A DNA stretch of 64,000 bases from Thermosipho melanesiensis BI429 (GTDB taxonomy: Bacteria > Thermotogota > Thermotogae > Thermotogales > Fervidobacteriaceae): NCBI RefSeq assembly GCF_000016905.1, contig NC_009616.1:1302001-1366000 (forward strand), in the 5' to 3' direction. A program made the translations under genes and the position numbers. Below are positions 17,796 through 26,172 of this stretch, piece by piece (within the stretch, counting starts at the first letter, position 1; each line of letters opens with the position of its first letter). The notes under the pieces are model-generated. The model had not been told where the DNA came from. It saw only the letters and a list, made by a program, of their open reading frames with translations, and did not search any database.

Positions 17796-18549
17796 CAATG
17801 GGATAATTATATTTAGGATGGTTTATTATGTGAAAATCTTTGTTATACAATTTTTTGATATTTTCTATTGTTATAACATCTTTTGGAGCGCCTTCAAATA
17901 ATATTTGACCGTCTTTTAGGGCGTATATATAATCACAGTATTTTGATGCTATATTTATGTTATGGAAAGCTGATAGAATGCTTTTCCCCTTTTTTGTGAG
18001 TTTTTTTAAAATCTCAACAATTTGGACGGCGTGAGATATGTCTAAATGTGCTGCCAATTCATCGACTATTATAATTGGAGTTTCCTGATACAAACTTCTG
18101 GCAATTAGGACTCTTCTTTGCTCACCACCGCTTAATGTTGAGAAATATCTATCTTCATATCCTGAAAGTTCAACCATATCCAAACAGTTTTTTATTTTTT
18201 GCTGATTTTCTATTGAAGTAAAGAAACTTTTTTTTCTATGGAGAGCACCAAGTTCTATAATATCCTTAACTTTAAATTCAAATACAGGATTGAATTCTTG
18301 CCTTACAAAAGATATTTTTGATGCAATGTATGTTCTTGTACAATTTTCTAGATTTTTTCCAAACAATAATATTTTCCCTGATTTGGGCTTTAAAAGTTTG
18401 GTAACTAATTTCAAGGTAGTTGATTTTCCACTACCATTAGGACCAATAATACCGATGAATTTTCCTTTTTCGATTGTAAGGTTTATATTCTTCAAATTAA
18501 AATTTTCATAATCAAAAGAAAGGTTTTTAACCTCAAGAATTTTTTTCAT
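17785..18549 (-). CDS. FecE-type ABC transporter ATP-binding protein, without its permease
   Basis: The protein is a complete 254-aa nucleotide-binding domain. Walker A is GPNGSGKSTT, the Q-loop region is SFVRQEFNP, the signature is LSGGEQRRVLIARSL, Walker B is PIIIVDEL, and the switch histidine is in SAFHNINIASKYCDY. The layout resembles FecE/BtuD-type subunits for siderophore, haem or cobalamin import. In Walker B the catalytic Glu is present, followed by LAAHLD. No permease or binding-protein gene is adjacent, so the partner must lie elsewhere. It overlaps the upstream lytic transglycosylase gene by 17 bases. Confidence 0.9.
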   Translation of the reverse strand: MKKILEVKNLSFDYENFNLKNINLTIEKGKFIGIIGPNGSGKSTTLKLVTKLLKPKSGKILLFGKNLENCTRTYIASKISFVRQEFNPVFEFKVKDIIELGALHRKKSFFTSIENQQKIKNCLDMVELSGYEDRYFSTLSGGEQRRVLIARSLYQETPIIIVDELAAHLDISHAVQIVEILKKLTKKGKSILSAFHNINIASKYCDYIYALKDGQILFEGAPKDVITIENIKKLYNKDFHIINHPKYNYPIVTV

Positions 18550-19066
18550 AAGTACTTGCCACCTTAAGCATTTGATTGTATTTTTTCAGTATTTTTTCTG
18601 CGTATACTTCTTTGTATATTCCGCCGTTGTAGTGTTTTACTGCTTTTTGAATACTTCCGAATTTATCATAAAGATATTTTAGGTAATAACTTCCTATCTT
18701 TATGTTTAATTTAAAATCCCAAAGAATTCTTGTCCAACCCTCCTTTGGTTTTTCTAAGTTATAATAGTTTGCAACGAAATCTGCAGTTTCAGGTTTTATC
18801 TGCATCATTCCAAGTTCACCATACATTCCAATAACATTTCTAAATTCACTTTCGACGATTATGACAGATGTTATTAGTAAAGGATCTAAACCTGTTTCTT
18901 TGGAAGCATCGAGAATTGCATTTTCAATTTTTAATAGTAATTCATCATCTGTCGGTAAATCATAAGCGCTTCTATAATCTCTTACAAAATCTCTAAACCA
19001 TTCACCAGGAAGCGCAAAAATGAGTGAACTGATTATCAAAAAAAATAAGAAATAACATTTTTTCAT
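18533..19066 (-). CDS. Secreted lytic transglycosylase (SLT domain)
   Basis: The 177-aa protein starts with a signal peptide (FLFFLIISSLIFALPGEW). It then shows the SLT/goose-lysozyme fold: the catalytic Glu in IIVESEFRNVIG at about 69-80, GELGMMQIKPETADF, an LNIKIGSYYLKYL segment and KAVKHYNGG near the end. Such enzymes cleave the glycan strand of peptidoglycan to give 1,6-anhydro ends during growth or secretion. It lies 10 bases downstream of the DUF212 gene in one operon. Confidence 0.9.
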   Translation of the reverse strand: MKKCYFLFFLIISSLIFALPGEWFRDFVRDYRSAYDLPTDDELLLKIENAILDASKETGLDPLLITSVIIVESEFRNVIGMYGELGMMQIKPETADFVANYYNLEKPKEGWTRILWDFKLNIKIGSYYLKYLYDKFGSIQKAVKHYNGGIYKEVYAEKILKKYNQMLKVASTYEKNS

Positions 19067-19076
19067 ATTTTTCCTC

Positions 19077-19418
19077 CTATTTTGGAATTATAAACGCAAT
19101 TAATGTTCCAAGTAAAAAACCAGCTAAAGCTTCTGTGAAAGTATGACCACTGTTGGGATCCACTTTTCTTCTTAATCCTACGGCATCTGAAGCAACTATT
19201 GCCAAAAAAATGGCTGCAATAGCAGTTTCGGTTGAATTGTAACCAGTAATCCTTGCAACTTTCCAAGCAAGTGCTGAGACTGTTGCAACATGTGCACTTG
19301 GCATACCGCCGTATCTTCCAAAACTTTTTATATCTTTGTATATGATAACTTTTAAAAATTGAGCTGTTAAAAAACCAAAAAACGCTGTAATTAAAGCGTT
19401 ATTTGTCAATAATCCCAT
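19077..19418 (-). CDS. Divergent PAP2 (DUF212) family membrane protein, short form
   Basis: The motifs FLTAQFLKVIIY, GGMPSAHVATVSALAW and ASDAVGLRRKVD, and a terminal GHTFTEALAGFLLGTLIAF, mark the DUF212 (acid phosphatase/vanadium-haloperoxidase-related) family. The predicted protein has about four membrane segments. At 113 aa it lacks the usual ~35-40-residue acidic insert between the RR motif and the GHT motif. The family's function is unknown. It lies between an RsbW-like gene and a lytic transglycosylase gene. Confidence 0.85.
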   Translation of the reverse strand: MGLLTNNALITAFFGFLTAQFLKVIIYKDIKSFGRYGGMPSAHVATVSALAWKVARITGYNSTETAIAAIFLAIVASDAVGLRRKVDPNSGHTFTEALAGFLLGTLIAFIIPK

Positions 19419-19426
19419 TTTTCCTC

Positions 19427-19834
19427 CTAAATTTCGTATTCTTTTGATAAGAATAATAAATTACCATTTTCTACATTCCTAAATTCCATAACATTAAAAA
19501 CTTTTTTTATTATATATACACCTAACCCACCAGGTCTTATTTCTTCTAACTTTCTAGGTTTTACATTACTGGGATCAACCTTTGGACCAAAATCTCTTAA
19601 ATATACCTCTAGAGTATTTGGTTCAATCCATTTTAACGTCATCTTTATTATTTTATCTTTTTCAAAATTATATGTATGTTCTATAACGTTAGCTATTGCT
19701 TCGTTAACGGCAAGTTCTGTGTCAAAAATATCTTGTTCATTTAAGTTTTTTTGAGATAAAAAGTTTTGTATAATGCTTCGGGCTATTTTTATGTTTTCAC
19801 TTTTCGATAAAAATGTTAATGAAATAAAGTCCAT
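19427..19834 (-). CDS. RsbW-like anti-sigma/serine kinase ATPase
   Basis: This is a GHKL-type single-domain ATPase of the RsbW/SpoIIAB class. The N-box is ELAVNEAIANVIEHTY, the G1-like box is LRDFGPKVDPS and the G2-like box is GGLGVYIIKKVFN. Such proteins bind a sigma factor or phosphorylate an STAS anti-antagonist. The frame opens at 19891, but AAGGAGAG precedes the ATG at 19834, where the queH stop overlaps (TAATG). The revised product is 135 aa, the usual RsbW size. No STAS or sigma gene is adjacent. Confidence 0.85.
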   Translation of the reverse strand: MDFISLTFLSKSENIKIARSIIQNFLSQKNLNEQDIFDTELAVNEAIANVIEHTYNFEKDKIIKMTLKWIEPNTLEVYLRDFGPKVDPSNVKPRKLEEIRPGGLGVYIIKKVFNVMEFRNVENGNLLFLSKEYEI

Positions 19835-20625
19835 TATAGACTCTCCTTTATTAACTTTATTTTTTGATTGTAATTTCCCAATCTGTTCCACCCTTCTTTT
19901 AGATTAAATTTTTTCATTACGTATGTATCTATATATAGAAGCTTAGGTCTTGTTAGTTTTAGAACCTCTTTTAAATTTTCAATAATTTCTTTGGGAGAGC
20001 TTTTAGTTATCTTAAAGGTTTCGGGAAATGGTTGTAGATACTCTAAACCCATTTCTTTAAGTTTTTCTTTTGCCTTTTCTTTAAGTTTTTTTATTTTTTC
20101 TTCATTTTCAATTTTTGAAAATATACATCCACAATAGTTTTGTCTGTATATTTTATTTTCTTTTATAAATCTTGCAGCAAGGTGAGATTCTATACCTTTT
20201 CTAAAATGTGTTTCAACGTATTTAACTTTTTCTTCTTCCCCTACTATTTTACCAATATTATTTATTTTTTCCAAAATTTTTTTTCTCGAACCTGTTAAAG
20301 TTGTGGCAAATGATGTAAAATTATGTTTTTTTGCTGTGTTTGCGGTGTTTAGCAATCTAAGATAAATGCATTTATCACACCGTGCCGAATTCTCCCCCAA
20401 ATTTTCTAAACCCTTAACATATTGAAAAAATTCATCTGGATTGTATTTACTTTCTATCATTTTCAAATTCCAGAGTTTTGCTAATTTTTTTACTTCATTT
20501 AATCTTTTTATATATTCTCCTTTTGGATGTATGTTTGGGTTGTAAAAATATATATATTTAATTTTATCTTTTAGATGAAAGTATGCTGCAACAAGGTCAG
20601 GTGCGCAACATACATGTAAAAGCAT
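19834..20625 (-). CDS. queH: Epoxyqueuosine reductase QueH
   Basis: QueH performs the last step of queuosine tRNA modification, reducing epoxyqueuosine, and is the non-homologous replacement of QueG. The family cysteines are visible: the N-terminal HVCCAPD (Cys6, Cys7), RCDKCIYLR at about 83-91, and NYCGCIFS at about 167-174, which together bind the Fe-S cluster and an extra iron. The FYNPNIHPKGEYIKR segment is also conserved. The 263-aa length includes a C-terminal extension with DTYVMKKF. It overlaps dtd by one base. Confidence 0.93.
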   Translation of the reverse strand: MLLHVCCAPDLVAAYFHLKDKIKYIYFYNPNIHPKGEYIKRLNEVKKLAKLWNLKMIESKYNPDEFFQYVKGLENLGENSARCDKCIYLRLLNTANTAKKHNFTSFATTLTGSRKKILEKINNIGKIVGEEEKVKYVETHFRKGIESHLAARFIKENKIYRQNYCGCIFSKIENEEKIKKLKEKAKEKLKEMGLEYLQPFPETFKITKSSPKEIIENLKEVLKLTRPKLLYIDTYVMKKFNLKEGWNRLGNYNQKIKLIKESL

Positions 20626-21077
20626 TAGAACACCTTCTTTGAATCCAAAAGTAAAGTTACTGGTCCATCATTTTCAAGATTTACTTTCATATATGCACCA
20701 AACTCTCCTGTTTCAACTTTAATGTTATATTCTTTTCTTATTTTTTCAACAAAATATTCGTAAAGTTTTTTTGCTTTTTCAGGGGAAGCAGAATCAGAGT
20801 ATGAAGGCCTTCTGCCTCTTCTACAGTCTCCGTAAAGCGTAAATTGTGAAACTATTAAAATATCGCCTTTAATATCTAAAAGTGATAGATTCATTTTTCC
20901 TTTATTATCATCAAAGATTCTAAGATTTAAGATTTTATTAACTAAGTATTCAGCATCACTTTCAGTGTCGTTTTTTCCAACACCAAGCAACACGAGCAAT
21001 CCCTTTTTTATTTTTCCAATAATTTTTCCATTTACATCTACATTTGCACTATTTACCCTTTGAACGACTGCCCTCAT
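20625..21077 (-). CDS. dtd: D-aminoacyl-tRNA deacylase Dtd
   Basis: Dtd hydrolyses D-aminoacyl-tRNA and so keeps D-amino acids out of proteins. The 150-aa length is typical. The start [15 protein letters not shown], the active-site motif [18 protein letters not shown] at about 77-94, and the C-terminal Gly-cisPro segment [11 protein letters not shown] at about 136-146 are all intact. Its ATG overlaps the relA stop by four bases. In Thermotogota and Firmicutes dtd is frequently linked to relA, as here. Confidence 0.97.
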   Translation of the reverse strand: MRAVVQRVNSANVDVNGKIIGKIKKGLLVLLGVGKNDTESDAEYLVNKILNLRIFDDNKGKMNLSLLDIKGDILIVSQFTLYGDCRRGRRPSYSDSASPEKAKKLYEYFVEKIRKEYNIKVETGEFGAYMKVNLENDGPVTLLLDSKKVF

Positions 21078-23200
21078 TTTCTTTTCACCCTCAATATTCC
21101 AGCCTTTTTTTCCAACTCTTTTTTTATATTATGAATTTCACTTAATGATTTTACCACAATTGTTATATTTGCAAATACCGTATTCCAATTTTTTGATTCA
21201 GTGAGTTTGAAACTTGTAACGTTTATTTTGTTAGATATTAATAAATTCATTATTTCTGGAAGTCTATCATTTTTATCAAACTCAATTTCTAACATAGTTG
21301 TAAACCCATTTTCATCGTTTTTTGCCCATCTAGCTTGGAATATTCTATCTTCATCTATGTTTCTAATATTTTTACAATTTATTCTGTGAACAGTTATACC
21401 ACGTCTACTTGAGACCCCTACAATTTCATCTCCTGGAACTGGCATACAACATTTTGCGATGTGAACATCTAAATTTGTTATTCCATCAATTACTACAACA
21501 TTTTTTAAATTTGATGATTTTTTTCTTGATTTTTTTTCTTGTTTTTCTTGTTTTTTTTCAATAATCGAAAGAAGATCGGTAAAGGTGATACTTCCTTCAC
21601 CGATTCTAGAATATAATTCTTCAATAGTTAAATTGTGACTTTTTAAAAAATTTTGAATTTTTTCAAGTTCAAAGAATTTTTCTATTGAAAGATTTAATCT
21701 TTTTGCGAGTTTTCTAATTACATCTTTTCCAGACTCAATTAATTTTTCTTTTTCTTTTTCTCTAAAAAACCTTCTTATTTTAGCTTTTGTCCTTGGGCTT
21801 TTTGCATGCTTTATCCAACTTAAGCTTGGTCCTTTACTTGCTTTGTTTACAAGTATTTCAACTACATCTCCGTTTTTTAGTTTATAATCTATTGGTACTA
21901 TTTTTCCATTTACTTTTGCACCTGAAAAGTGATGGCCAATTTCCGTGTGAATTGCGTATGCAAAATCAATGACTGTGGAACCAATAGGCATATGTATTAT
22001 TTCTCCTTTAGGTGTGAGAACAAATACTTCATCAAGTTGAAGTTCATTTTTTAATTCAGATAAATTTGTACTTCCCTGTAAAAGTTCCTTTCGCCAATCA
22101 AGTAGCTGTATTAACCACTTTTGCTTTAAATTAACGTTTTTTTCTTTATATATCCAATGAGCTATAAGTCCGTATTCGGCCTCATTGTGCATTTGTACAT
22201 CTCTAATTTGAATTTCAAGTGGTTCACCGTATTGGGTTATTACAGTTGTGTGTATTGATTTGTATCCGTTAGATTTTGGAGCGGCTATATAATCTTTGAA
22301 TCTTCCAGGAAGAGGTACCCATATTTGATGAACTACTCCAATAGCAGAATAACAGGAATTAACATCATTTACGATAGCACGTATGCCAATGAGGTCGTAA
22401 ATTTCTTCAAATTTTTTCTTTTTTTCTTTCATTTTTTTCCAAATACTATAGTAATGCTTATACCTTCCTTCGACTTTTGCGGATATGTTATGTTCTTTTA
22501 GTGCAAGTCTTAGTTGATTAACATATTCATTTGTTCTTTCTTCTCTTTCTTTTTTCTTTTCTGCAACTAATTCTTTTATTTTGTAGTATTCTTTTGGATA
22601 TAAAACTTTAAATGATAAGTCTTCAAGTTCCCATTTTATGATATGAATTCCAAGTTTATGAGCTATGGGTGCATAAACTTCGAGTGTTTCGAGGGCTTTG
22701 TACTTTCTTTTCTTGGGATCTTTTACAAAATGTATAGTTCGCATGTTGTGTAATCTATCTGCAAGTTTAACGAATATTACTCTAACGTCTTCAGCCATTG
22801 CGAATAACATTTTTTGAATAGTTTCACTTTTTTTCTTTTGTTCTATGTTCCCAACTGGGGCGTTTATTTTGCTTACTTTTGTTACACCGTCTACTATTAA
22901 CGCGATTTCTTTTCCAAAATTTTTTTCAATGTCTTCCAATGTTACTTTTCCTTCGCTGTCTTCTACTACATCGTGAAGTATTCCGGTAATAATTGTTTCT
23001 AAATCTAAATTTAAAGATGCAAGAATCTTTGAAACTTCTAGTGGATGCGTAATAAATGGTTCACCTGATTTTCTGTAAAAACCTTCATGTGCAAATTCTG
23101 CAATTTTTATAGCTTTTTCCAGGAGCTTAATTTCTGATTCATTTAATTCTTTTTTTAGAATCGTTTCCAAGTTATTTATAAATTCTTCAATATTTATCAT
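21074..23200 (-). CDS. relA: Bifunctional (p)ppGpp synthetase/hydrolase (RelA/SpoT, Rsh)
   Basis: Rsh enzymes make and degrade the stringent-response alarmone. Domains in order are: HD hydrolase (about residues 25-170, with [23 protein letters not shown] and [12 protein letters not shown]), synthetase (about 220-350, with [10 protein letters not shown] and GYKSIHTTV), TGS (about 375-440, [16 protein letters not shown]), a zinc-finger-like segment ([16 protein letters not shown]) and a C-terminal ACT domain. Both catalytic halves look intact, including the HD pair. The frame extends to 23239, but AAGGAGTGG directs translation to the ATG at 23200. It is first in a seven-gene operon. Confidence 0.96.
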   Translation of the reverse strand: MINIEEFINNLETILKKELNESEIKLLEKAIKIAEFAHEGFYRKSGEPFITHPLEVSKILASLNLDLETIITGILHDVVEDSEGKVTLEDIEKNFGKEIALIVDGVTKVSKINAPVGNIEQKKKSETIQKMLFAMAEDVRVIFVKLADRLHNMRTIHFVKDPKKRKYKALETLEVYAPIAHKLGIHIIKWELEDLSFKVLYPKEYYKIKELVAEKKKEREERTNEYVNQLRLALKEHNISAKVEGRYKHYYSIWKKMKEKKKKFEEIYDLIGIRAIVNDVNSCYSAIGVVHQIWVPLPGRFKDYIAAPKSNGYKSIHTTVITQYGEPLEIQIRDVQMHNEAEYGLIAHWIYKEKNVNLKQKWLIQLLDWRKELLQGSTNLSELKNELQLDEVFVLTPKGEIIHMPIGSTVIDFAYAIHTEIGHHFSGAKVNGKIVPIDYKLKNGDVVEILVNKASKGPSLSWIKHAKSPRTKAKIRRFFREKEKEKLIESGKDVIRKLAKRLNLSIEKFFELEKIQNFLKSHNLTIEELYSRIGEGSITFTDLLSIIEKKQEKQEKKSRKKSSNLKNVVVIDGITNLDVHIAKCCMPVPGDEIVGVSSRRGITVHRINCKNIRNIDEDRIFQARWAKNDENGFTTMLEIEFDKNDRLPEIMNLLISNKINVTSFKLTESKNWNTVFANITIVVKSLSEIHNIKKELEKKAGILRVKRK

Positions 23201-23234
23201 TGTAACCACTCCTTGCATTCTTGGAAATAATTTT

Positions 23235-23258
23235 AACACATTTTTGTAAGAATGTGTT
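23235..23258. promoter_or_regulatory. Inverted repeat in the relA/cohesin-lipoprotein divergent region
   Basis: AACACATT (23235-23242) and AATGTGTT (23251-23258) are perfect 8-bp inverted arms separated by eight bases. It lies 35 bases upstream of relA and 60 bases upstream of the lipoprotein gene, a natural operator position for either operon. No T-run follows on either strand, so a terminator is unlikely. Confidence 0.45.
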
Positions 23259-23317
23259 ATAACATATCAACGAAATATTTTTCTTTAATCATATCTTAAA
23301 AAAAGGGAGGGGTCAAG

Positions 23318-24637
23318 GTGAGAAGATTTTTGTTATTTTTACTAGCTGCTTCTTTGTTGTTGGTAGTTTTAAGCGGATGTATTGGTAACTTTTTTAAGAC
23401 ATATGATTACAAAGTAAAAACTAACATTGGTGAAGGTGAAGTTTTGCCACCAAAAAGTATTGTAAGTTTTGAGTTATTAAAAGATGGAAAACCAATTTCT
23501 TCTCTGATTAAGGTGTATAAAGATAGTCAACTAGATTATGAAGCAACAAAGCTAGCTCTAAAGCACGATTTTATTGCAGAAGATGAAGGAAAATATAAGG
23601 TTGAGGTCTATGATCAAGATAACGAATTAAGGAAAGTATTGAATTTTAGTGTTACTGCACTTGAAAGAGAGATTTATATTGACGGTGGGATAATCTATTA
23701 TGATAAATTATCAGAGGAGATACTATCTCCAGCCACAACTTTGTGGTTAAGATTTTACAAGTATACTGAAAAAACTTTAGATGATGGTACAAAATCACCT
23801 GAAAGAGCAAGATTAAAGTTAGTAGATCCAGATAGTGATGGAATATATGATAGTTGGGAAGAATTACCAGCTGCTTCATCTACTGAGCAAGGATGGATTG
23901 TTATTCAAAATCCTTTGAATATGTACAATACAACTTGGGAAGTAAGTTACATAGAATACAGAGAAAATTCAATAAAGGTAGTTTACAGTGGAGTTTCAGG
24001 GGATTATAAAGGATATTCTTTGACTTCGACAATTTCGAAAGTTGGTTTTGAACTTAATAAACGATATGCAAGATATGTTATGAATAATGATGGTAGTAAG
24101 CATTTATATGGCCAATTTATGATTCATGAAAGGTATAATTCTGATAATAAACCAGAATTCAGAGTATCCGTGGATAAATCAAGTGCTAATCCAGGGCAAG
24201 AAGTAAAGGTTTTTGTGAATGCAGAACATGTTGCAGATTTTGCGAAACTTTACGATGTGAGATATATGCAATTTGCTTTAAAACATAGCACAATGCTTGT
24301 GCTAGATTCTGTGGAACTCCCAGAATTCATGGATGGATTAAAAGAAACAGGCACGTATTTAAACAATGATAATTCAGTTGTAATTTATAAGGGATATTTC
24401 GATGAAGAAGATGAAACAGCAAATGCAACATCAACAATTGCCATTTTAACTTTCAAACTTTCAGAAGATGCTACAGGAGCTCTTTCAGTTAATCTTGTGT
24501 ATGAAGGTTGGTGGGATTCATATGGAAATTACCCAGATTTGCCAAATCCTATAATAAAGGATAAAAACAATTCAAATGTTGATGGGTTTGTATTTGATCA
24601 TAATCCAGTAATAATCACCGTGGGAGGTGAAGAATAA
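23318..24637 (+). CDS. Lipoprotein with C-terminal cohesin-like domain
   Basis: The N-terminus is a classical lipoprotein signal with lipobox LSGC (Cys21), so the mature protein should be membrane-anchored outside the cytoplasm. Residues about 30-115 look like a beta-sandwich module, and 116-270 a second unrecognised domain. From about 280 to the end the sequence has the cohesin pattern: an opening RVSVDKSSANPGQEVKVFV, a strand LYDVRYMQFALKHSTMLVL, then DNSVVIYKGYF, TSTIAILTFKLSEDATG and a closing FDHNPVIITVGG. Cohesins bind dockerins, and the next gene, with which it overlaps by one base (TAATG), encodes a dockerin-bearing protease. The cohesin assignment is by eye and somewhat divergent. 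Confidence 0.75.
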   Translation: MRRFLLFLLAASLLLVVLSGCIGNFFKTYDYKVKTNIGEGEVLPPKSIVSFELLKDGKPISSLIKVYKDSQLDYEATKLALKHDFIAEDEGKYKVEVYDQDNELRKVLNFSVTALEREIYIDGGIIYYDKLSEEILSPATTLWLRFYKYTEKTLDDGTKSPERARLKLVDPDSDGIYDSWEELPAASSTEQGWIVIQNPLNMYNTTWEVSYIEYRENSIKVVYSGVSGDYKGYSLTSTISKVGFELNKRYARYVMNNDGSKHLYGQFMIHERYNSDNKPEFRVSVDKSSANPGQEVKVFVNAEHVADFAKLYDVRYMQFALKHSTMLVLDSVELPEFMDGLKETGTYLNNDNSVVIYKGYFDEEDETANATSTIAILTFKLSEDATGALSVNLVYEGWWDSYGNYPDLPNPIIKDKNNSNVDGFVFDHNPVIITVGGEE

Positions 24638-26115
24638 TGAGCAAAAGATTAATATCCATTTTTATAATAGTTTTGTTTGGTTTATTGTTATTTGCTAATT
24701 CCGTAGTTGAGCAAGCCATTCAATATGCAGAAAATGTAACACAAAAAATTAAACAATATGGATTTTTATGGTATGCAAGTCCAAATAAAGAATTTTTTGA
24801 AGAATTTGAAAAGTTCAATGTCACTTCTATTGATGAAATAATGAGAAAAATAAATGGAACAAGAGAGTTACCAGAAGAGGTTAAAAGCAAGATATTTAAT
24901 TATTTGAATTTGTTGAGAAATAATAATGGGAAAATAGCTCCTGATAGTATGACAACAACCGATGATTTAATGATGGCTTCATTTATTTTGATAAAACCTG
25001 AAAATATTACTGATAAGACCTTTTATAGATTAGAACCAGTTAAAGACCAATATATGCATGGAAGTTGTTGGGCATTTTCTACTGCTGCAATGATGGAAAG
25101 TGCTTATGCTGTTCAAGTTTTAAATAAAGAAGAAGGTAATATTAATAATTTGGTGGATTTTTCTGAACGATGGGCAGCGTATCATAATATTGATTGGGAT
25201 GTATATGTTAAATCAAAATACGAATATGTTCAAGATAAAAATTCGTTAGAAGGTGGAAATGTTTATTTCTCATCATACAATATGATTAGATATGGTATGG
25301 TAAAAGAAGAATCAGCACCATATGAAGATGTATATCTTGTATCTGATGAAGTTATTCCTCTACCACCACAAGCATATAGAGCACCAAGAATTAAGGCAAG
25401 TAAAACAGTAATGATTCCGGATGCGAAGAGTTCAAAGACTTTAGGTTATAGCTATGACGATTATATCAACATGATAAAAACAGCTTTAAAGAAGTTTGGT
25501 TCTTTATCAGTTGCATATACAGTTCCAAAAGACTTTGGTTCTTACAGTAAAGGTATCTATGTTCCAACAACTTCAGAAAACTCAGGAGGACATGCAGTTA
25601 CACTTGTTGGATGGGTTGATGGAAAAGACTTAGATGATGTTGTTCTTGCTGAAAGGGTTGATCCATCAGCTTCGACTATTTTGGATGTGGAGTTACCTGA
25701 TGGCTCCTACACGTACTATGATCCAACGGTAGATGCAACATTTACAACAAATTTGTTCTGGATAATAAAAAATTCATGGGGATATAGCTGGGGAGATGGA
25801 GGTTATTATGTAGTACCAGCAATTTCTAAAGAAGCATATGAGAATGGCAAAGTAGGTTGGTGGATGATAGAAAATAGAAATATGTATATATCTATTTTTG
25901 ATTCTTTAGCAAAACATGAAGGTGATAGCCTTGATTGTAATAATGATGGTGTGGTAAATATTGATGATTTTAAATATTTAGTTTCAAAGATTGGAACAAC
26001 AAATTCCGAAGAAATTTCAAAATTTGATATCTCTTTCCCTGAGGATGGAAAGGTTGATGGGAACGATGCTGCAACATGGGTTTATTTATATAACAAACTA
26101 TATGGTAAAAAGTAA
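24637..26115 (+). CDS. Secreted papain-family cysteine protease with C-terminal dockerin
   Basis: After a signal peptide (residues 1-21) and a propeptide-like region, the C1A protease domain shows the oxyanion Gln138 and catalytic Cys144 in VKDQYMHGSCWAFSTA, His319 in SGGHAVTLVGW and Asn379 in FWIIKNSWGYSWGDGGYY. All papain catalytic residues are therefore present. Residues about 432-490 form a dockerin: the first calcium loop and helix is DCNNDGVVNIDDFKYLVSKI; the second, more degenerate, contains FPEDGKVDGNDAATWVYLY. The start codon overlaps the cohesin-lipoprotein stop. I infer that the protease docks onto that lipoprotein at the cell surface. A bidirectional terminator follows. Confidence 0.88.
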   Translation: MSKRLISIFIIVLFGLLLFANSVVEQAIQYAENVTQKIKQYGFLWYASPNKEFFEEFEKFNVTSIDEIMRKINGTRELPEEVKSKIFNYLNLLRNNNGKIAPDSMTTTDDLMMASFILIKPENITDKTFYRLEPVKDQYMHGSCWAFSTAAMMESAYAVQVLNKEEGNINNLVDFSERWAAYHNIDWDVYVKSKYEYVQDKNSLEGGNVYFSSYNMIRYGMVKEESAPYEDVYLVSDEVIPLPPQAYRAPRIKASKTVMIPDAKSSKTLGYSYDDYINMIKTALKKFGSLSVAYTVPKDFGSYSKGIYVPTTSENSGGHAVTLVGWVDGKDLDDVVLAERVDPSASTILDVELPDGSYTYYDPTVDATFTTNLFWIIKNSWGYSWGDGGYYVVPAISKEAYENGKVGWWMIENRNMYISIFDSLAKHEGDSLDCNNDGVVNIDDFKYLVSKIGTTNSEEISKFDISFPEDGKVDGNDAATWVYLYNKLYGKK

Positions 26116-26140
26116 AGATAGTAGCTATTAGTAATGAAAA

Positions 26141-26172
26141 ATCCCCAGGGGTTATCCCTGGGGATTGTTTTT
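26141..26172. terminator. Bidirectional terminator between the protease and molybdenum-enzyme operons
   Basis: A perfect 10-bp stem ATCCCCAGGG/CCCTGGGGAT (26141-26150 and 26156-26165) has a five-base loop and a T-rich tail on + (TGTTTTTT). On - it is followed by TTTTTC. The xdh stop codon lies in the loop. Confidence 0.9.

Noticed and set aside
19063-19266. 67-aa frame on - within the DUF212 region
   Set aside because: Overlaps the clear DUF212 frame in another register and shows no family pattern.
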